From: Solirubrobacterales bacterium
GTDB lineage: Bacteria; Actinomycetota; Thermoleophilia; Solirubrobacterales; Solirubrobacteraceae
DNA length: 8,429 nt
Direction of reading: 5' to 3'
Assembly: GCA_013696535.1 (NCBI GenBank)
Contig: JACCYI010000353.1
Span: 1 to 8,429, forward strand
A model generated the notes under the pieces. That model had not been told where the DNA came from and made no database searches. It worked only from the letters and a program-made list of their open reading frames with translations. Of the stretch, positions 6,468 to 8,429 are shown piece by piece. Made by a program: the position numbers and the translations under genes. How positions within the stretch are numbered: the first letter of the stretch is position 1; each line of letters opens with the position of its first letter.

Positions 6468-6491
6468 CCTCCCGGCGGTGCCGCCGGGAGG
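6468..6491 (+). repeat. Perfect 11-bp GC-only inverted repeat overlapping the J-domain gene's Shine-Dalgarno sequence
   Basis: CCTCCCGGCGG (6468-6478) and CCGCCGGGAGG (6481-6491) are exact reverse complements separated only by TG. In RNA this folds to about 10 pairs with a GUGC loop. The right arm ends in GGGAGG (6486-6491), the best Shine-Dalgarno sequence of the window, 6-9 bases before GTG codons at 6498 and 6501. No T tract follows on either strand, so it is not a standard intrinsic terminator, although it stands 40 bases after the MFS stop and could still slow polymerase or block 3' decay. As DNA it could be an operator. If translation began at the in-frame GTG at 6438 the repeat would be coding. 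Confidence 0.7.
6486..6491 (+). promoter_or_regulatory. Shine-Dalgarno sequence GGGAGG, sequestered in a hairpin arm
   Basis: GGGAGG is complementary to the 3' end of 16S rRNA. It lies 6 bases before GTG 6498, 9 before GTG 6501 and 15 before ATG 6507. Its spacing argues for one of the GTG starts. It is wholly within the right arm of the inverted repeat, so it would be inaccessible when the hairpin forms. Confidence 0.5.
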
Positions 6492-6500
6492 CAGAATGTG

Positions 6501-7112
6501 GTGACGATGGATCCCTTCAGCGTCCTTGGTGTGCGGCGCGACGTCTTGCCCGCGGAGCTCGCGGCCGCCTACCGGCGCGCGGCCAAGCACTGGCACCCGG
6601 ATCGCGGCGGCGGGGCGCACTCCGAGGCCCGGATGGCCGAGATCAACGCAGCGTACGATCTCCTGCGCGACGGCGGCTGGCGCAGCGCGCAGCTGTCCGC
6701 GGCAACACCGGCAGCCCGCCCGAAGCCCGAAGCCCGTCGCCGGGCGCGCGGCTCCTGGCTTCCGCATCCGGTCCGCGAGGCACTCGGGGGCGAGTTGATC
6801 GCCGCCCTCAAGGACGGCGAGGACGTCTGCATGGTGGCTCCCGCGGCGACGTGGGCGAGCCCGCTGACGATCCTGGCCGTGACGGACCGGCGCCTGCTCT
6901 GGCTCAATGCCGACGCGCTCGGCCACCGCGTCCATTCCGTACCGTTCGACGCGATCACGGACGTCCGCCTCGTCCGCCGGCGGTTTCGCAGCCACGTCGC
7001 ATCGGTCCAGGTCCGCACCACGGTCGGCCGCCGGCTGTCGTTCGCCGAGCTGCGCCCCGCGATGGCGGGGGACATCGTGCGGCGGGTCAGCGCAGCGACG
7101 AAGGGATCTTGA
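6501..7112 (+). CDS. J-domain protein with a C-terminal PH-like domain
   Basis: About 203 residues. The N-terminal J domain (about 4-58) begins DPFSVLGV and carries the HPD tripeptide (32-34) after YRRAAKHW, needed to stimulate DnaK ATPase, with the closing helix INAAYDLLRDGG. A basic Ala/Pro/Arg linker follows (about 63-88). The C-terminal part (about 89-197) contains TDRRLLWL (128-135), VPFDAITDVRLVRRRF and QVRTTVGRRLSFAEL, a strand pattern like bacterial PH (YokE-type) domains. There is no Gly/Phe region, zinc finger or membrane helix, so this is not a housekeeping DnaJ but probably a specialised co-chaperone. Client and ligand are unknown. The start is uncertain: GTG 6498 or 6501 (good Shine-Dalgarno spacing), ATG 6507 (first conserved residue; weak -10-like CAGAAT upstream) or GTG 6438. 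The 3' end overlaps the convergent gene by 26 bases. Confidence 0.8.
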   Translation: MTMDPFSVLGVRRDVLPAELAAAYRRAAKHWHPDRGGGAHSEARMAEINAAYDLLRDGGWRSAQLSAATPAARPKPEARRRARGSWLPHPVREALGGELIAALKDGEDVCMVAPAATWASPLTILAVTDRRLLWLNADALGHRVHSVPFDAITDVRLVRRRFRSHVASVQVRTTVGRRLSFAELRPAMAGDIVRRVSAATKGS

Positions 7113-7683
7113 GCAGCGCACGGGGGAGATCCCGGCGCGACCGGGCGAAGGCCTCGTCGAGCGCCACAGCTGCCTGGCGACCATGCACACCCATGCCGTG
7201 GCCGACGAGCAGATGCTCCGGCCGGTAGGTCGAGAGCTTGCGGGGCGGCCGGAGTCGCAACACGAAGTGGATTCCAGCGGGCGCGCTCCCGGCGGCCCAC
7301 ACGGGATGGGTGCCGACCGCCTCGGCCACCACGAGCGTCCTTGTGGCCGCCCACCACAGCGCCACTTCCTTCCAGACCGGCAGCCGCAGGACGGGCACGA
7401 CTTCGAACGGGCCGGCGGCCGTGCCGTCGAAGGCCTTCACGTGCGGGACGCCGAGCCGCGTCGAGATCTGCGCGCAGTCGCGCTTGTGGCGGTCCAGCAG
7501 TTGGATCACCCCGGCGGGCTCGCCCATCGCGGCCGCCCGCTCGAGCGCCGCGGGCTCGTCCACCGGGTCGATGAGCCACACACGTCCGTCGACCGCCAGG
7601 GCGTGTGAGGTCCGTTGCATGGGCTCCTGGACCACCCAGGAGAAGCCGAACGGGAGATCGTCGAAGCGAAGGGAGGCGGGCAT
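7087..7683 (-). CDS. Degenerate metallo-beta-lactamase-fold protein of unknown function
   Basis: The product is 198 residues without a signal peptide or membrane helix. The order of elements recalls a small MBL fold: VDGRVWLIDPVDEP (31-44), a central LLDRHKRDC (62-70), WKEVALWWAATRTLVVAEAVG (from 104) and HLLVGHGMGVHG (157-168). The canonical HxHxDH metal motif is replaced by Asp64-Arg-His66-Lys-Arg68-Asp69, and the usual GH and GD landmarks in the second half are not evident; only the last His (162) looks conserved. I recall similar actinobacterial hypothetical proteins with the same LLDRHxRDC stretch, so this seems a stable family and not a decaying gene. ATG at 7683 is 10 bases after the dipeptidase stop, and a -10-like TAGAGT lies 7 bases upstream. 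Its 3' end overlaps the J-domain gene. Enzyme activity is uncertain. Confidence 0.68.
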   Translation of the reverse strand: MPASLRFDDLPFGFSWVVQEPMQRTSHALAVDGRVWLIDPVDEPAALERAAAMGEPAGVIQLLDRHKRDCAQISTRLGVPHVKAFDGTAAGPFEVVPVLRLPVWKEVALWWAATRTLVVAEAVGTHPVWAAGSAPAGIHFVLRLRPPRKLSTYRPEHLLVGHGMGVHGRQAAVALDEAFARSRRDLPRALLKIPSSLR

Positions 7684-7690
7684 CTGCCCG

Positions 7691-7696
7691 ACTCTA
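7691..7696 (-). promoter_or_regulatory. Putative -10 element (TAGAGT) overlapping the dipeptidase stop codon
   Basis: On the minus strand TAGAGT matches TANNNT, begins with the TAG stop of the dipeptidase gene and ends 7 bases before the ATG at 7683. It would give a leaderless transcript for the MBL-fold gene independent of, or in addition to, readthrough from the dipeptidase gene. No Shine-Dalgarno sequence is seen in the 10-base gap. Confidence 0.4.
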
Positions 7697-8429
7697 GTCC
7701 AGCTCGCGAGAGCTCACGGGGAAGTCGAAGAACGTGTCCGGGAAGGGCTCGGTCCGCAGGGTGAAGTGCCACCATTCCTCAGGCAGGTGCTTGAACCCCT
7801 GCCGCTCGAGGAGGTGCTTGAGCGTCAACCGATTGCGCCGCTGCAGGCCATCGATCCGCCCGTTGAAGGTGTGCGAGAGCGGGTCAAAGCAGTCGTAGCC
7901 CGTCCCCATGTCGATCGAGTTGTCGCGGAAGCGGACACGGTACGGGCGGGCGCAGTCGACCAGGCGCCGGTTCTGCCGGTACACCGCCTGCTTCCCCGGC
8001 GGGCGTCGCACGAGGGTGAGGTCGACGGTCGAGCCGCGGCTGTGCCCCGACTTCGCAGCGATGTAGCCGTCCTTGAAGAGTCGGCGCTTCTCGACGCGGG
8101 GATAGAACTCCGCCTTCATCTTCTCGTCCTCGAGATCCCGCGCCCACTTGACGAAGACGTCGACGGCCCGCTGCGGCCGATAGCAGTCATAGACCTTGAG
8201 CGTGAGCCCACGCCGGCTCGCTTCAGCTTGGGCGCGCTTGAGAGCCTCTGCCGTCTCGCGGGTGAGGATGCACAGCGGCTGCTCGTAGCCGCGGATCGGC
8301 CGGCCGACGAAGTTGTGAGACGTCGCGTAGCGCATCTCGACGAGGATCGACGGATCGACGGACTGCAGAGAGACGAAAGCGTCCCTCGGCGGGGTGGGCT
8401 CGGCGGCTCGGGCGGCGGCGGGCGCCGCG
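7694..8429 (-). CDS. VanX-type D-Ala-D-Ala dipeptidase (peptidase M15D), 5' partial, probably secreted
   Basis: These zinc peptidases hydrolyse D-Ala-D-Ala; VanX does so in vancomycin resistance and DdpX-type enzymes in D-Ala-D-Ala use. Numbered from the Met at 8335, the zinc motif is SGHSRGSTVD (His98, Asp105), the catalytic base and third ligand are in EWWH (Glu187, His190), and Arg53 in DCYRP corresponds to the VanX transition-state arginine. The ending TEPFPDTFFDFPV is also VanX-like. The frame stays open upstream of 8335 to the window edge: FVSLQSVDPSILVE aligns with the VanX N-terminus, preceded by an Ala/Pro-rich stretch like the end of a signal peptide plus linker. No start codon is visible there, so the 5' end lies outside. 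Cys128 and Cys149, absent from VanX, could form a disulfide, fitting an exported protein. No other van genes are seen. The MBL-fold gene follows after 10 bases. Confidence 0.9.
   Translation of the reverse strand, partial: AAPAAARAAEPTPPRDAFVSLQSVDPSILVEMRYATSHNFVGRPIRGYEQPLCILTRETAEALKRAQAEASRRGLTLKVYDCYRPQRAVDVFVKWARDLEDEKMKAEFYPRVEKRRLFKDGYIAAKSGHSRGSTVDLTLVRRPPGKQAVYRQNRRLVDCARPYRVRFRDNSIDMGTGYDCFDPLSHTFNGRIDGLQRRNRLTLKHLLERQGFKHLPEEWWHFTLRTEPFPDTFFDFPVSSRELD

Noticed and set aside
6468..6491. Inverted repeat as a standard intrinsic terminator of the MFS gene
   Set aside because: The stem is strong, but no T tract follows on either strand. A termination-like role cannot be excluded, so it is reported as a repeat.
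5083..6504. Plus-strand open frame of 473 codons overlapping the MFS gene
   Set aside because: It is out of frame with the transporter. The product is Arg/Ala/Gly-rich without membrane helices, while the other frame gives a clean 12-segment MFS protein.
7055..7070. CCCCGC/GCGGGG hairpin near the end of the J-domain gene
   Set aside because: It lies in coding sequence, has only six pairs and lacks a T tract. Such short GC hairpins are expected by chance here.
7694..8429. Vancomycin-resistance (van) cluster
   Set aside because: Only a VanX-type dipeptidase is present. No VanH, VanA-type ligase or VanRS genes are visible, and the protein looks exported, unlike resistance VanX.
1..8429. CRISPR arrays, tRNA/rRNA genes, transposases, integrases, toxin-antitoxin or phage-defence genes
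   Set aside because: I looked on both strands and saw no repeat-spacer pattern, no cloverleaf or rRNA-like sequence and no mobile-element or defence protein motifs.

Overview
The window is GC-rich (about 70% by eye) bacterial chromosome packed with short-spaced or overlapping genes. I see no tRNA or rRNA, CRISPR array, insertion sequence, integrase or phage gene. Family content (an LppP/LprE-like anchored protein, an actinobacterial-style MscS, a degenerate metallo-beta-lactamase-fold protein, a J-domain plus PH-like protein) suggests an actinomycete, perhaps Thermoleophilia. That placement is inference from family resemblance.

Layout. A rightward block runs from 1 to 3977: the 3' end of an unidentified gene (2-190), an LppP/LprE-like membrane-anchored protein (200-790), an MscS-family mechanosensitive channel (821-1837), a YqgE/AlgH protein (from 1834), a SRAP/YedK abasic-site protein (2388-3071) and a DsbA-fold protein (3111-3977). 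MscS/YqgE and YqgE/SRAP overlap at their stop and start codons, so they are probably translationally coupled. Next is a leftward winged-helix DNA glycosylase of the AlkZ/YcaQ family (3984-5231). It diverges across only 26 bases from a rightward fosmidomycin-resistance-type MFS exporter (5258-6427). A J-domain/PH-like protein follows (about 6501-7112). It converges, with a 26-base overlap, on a leftward pair: a secreted-looking VanX-type D-Ala-D-Ala dipeptidase whose 5' end lies beyond the right edge, then the degenerate MBL-fold protein.

How the genes may work together. MscS and VanX serve the cell envelope. SRAP and the AlkZ-like protein both deal with base damage: glycosylases make abasic sites and SRAP proteins trap them. 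The glycosylase shares a tiny divergent promoter region with a drug exporter, which could pair efflux with repair, but this is only a hypothesis.

The most notable signals are regulatory. Five genes have a TANNNT hexamer ending 6-9 bases before the start codon, mostly without a Shine-Dalgarno sequence, which is the pattern of leaderless transcription. In the AlkZ/MFS gap two such hexamers, one on each strand, overlap by two bases. A perfect 11-bp GC-only inverted repeat buries the only strong Shine-Dalgarno sequence in the window, that of the J-domain gene. I found no clear novel multi-gene system; most of the window looks like housekeeping genes.
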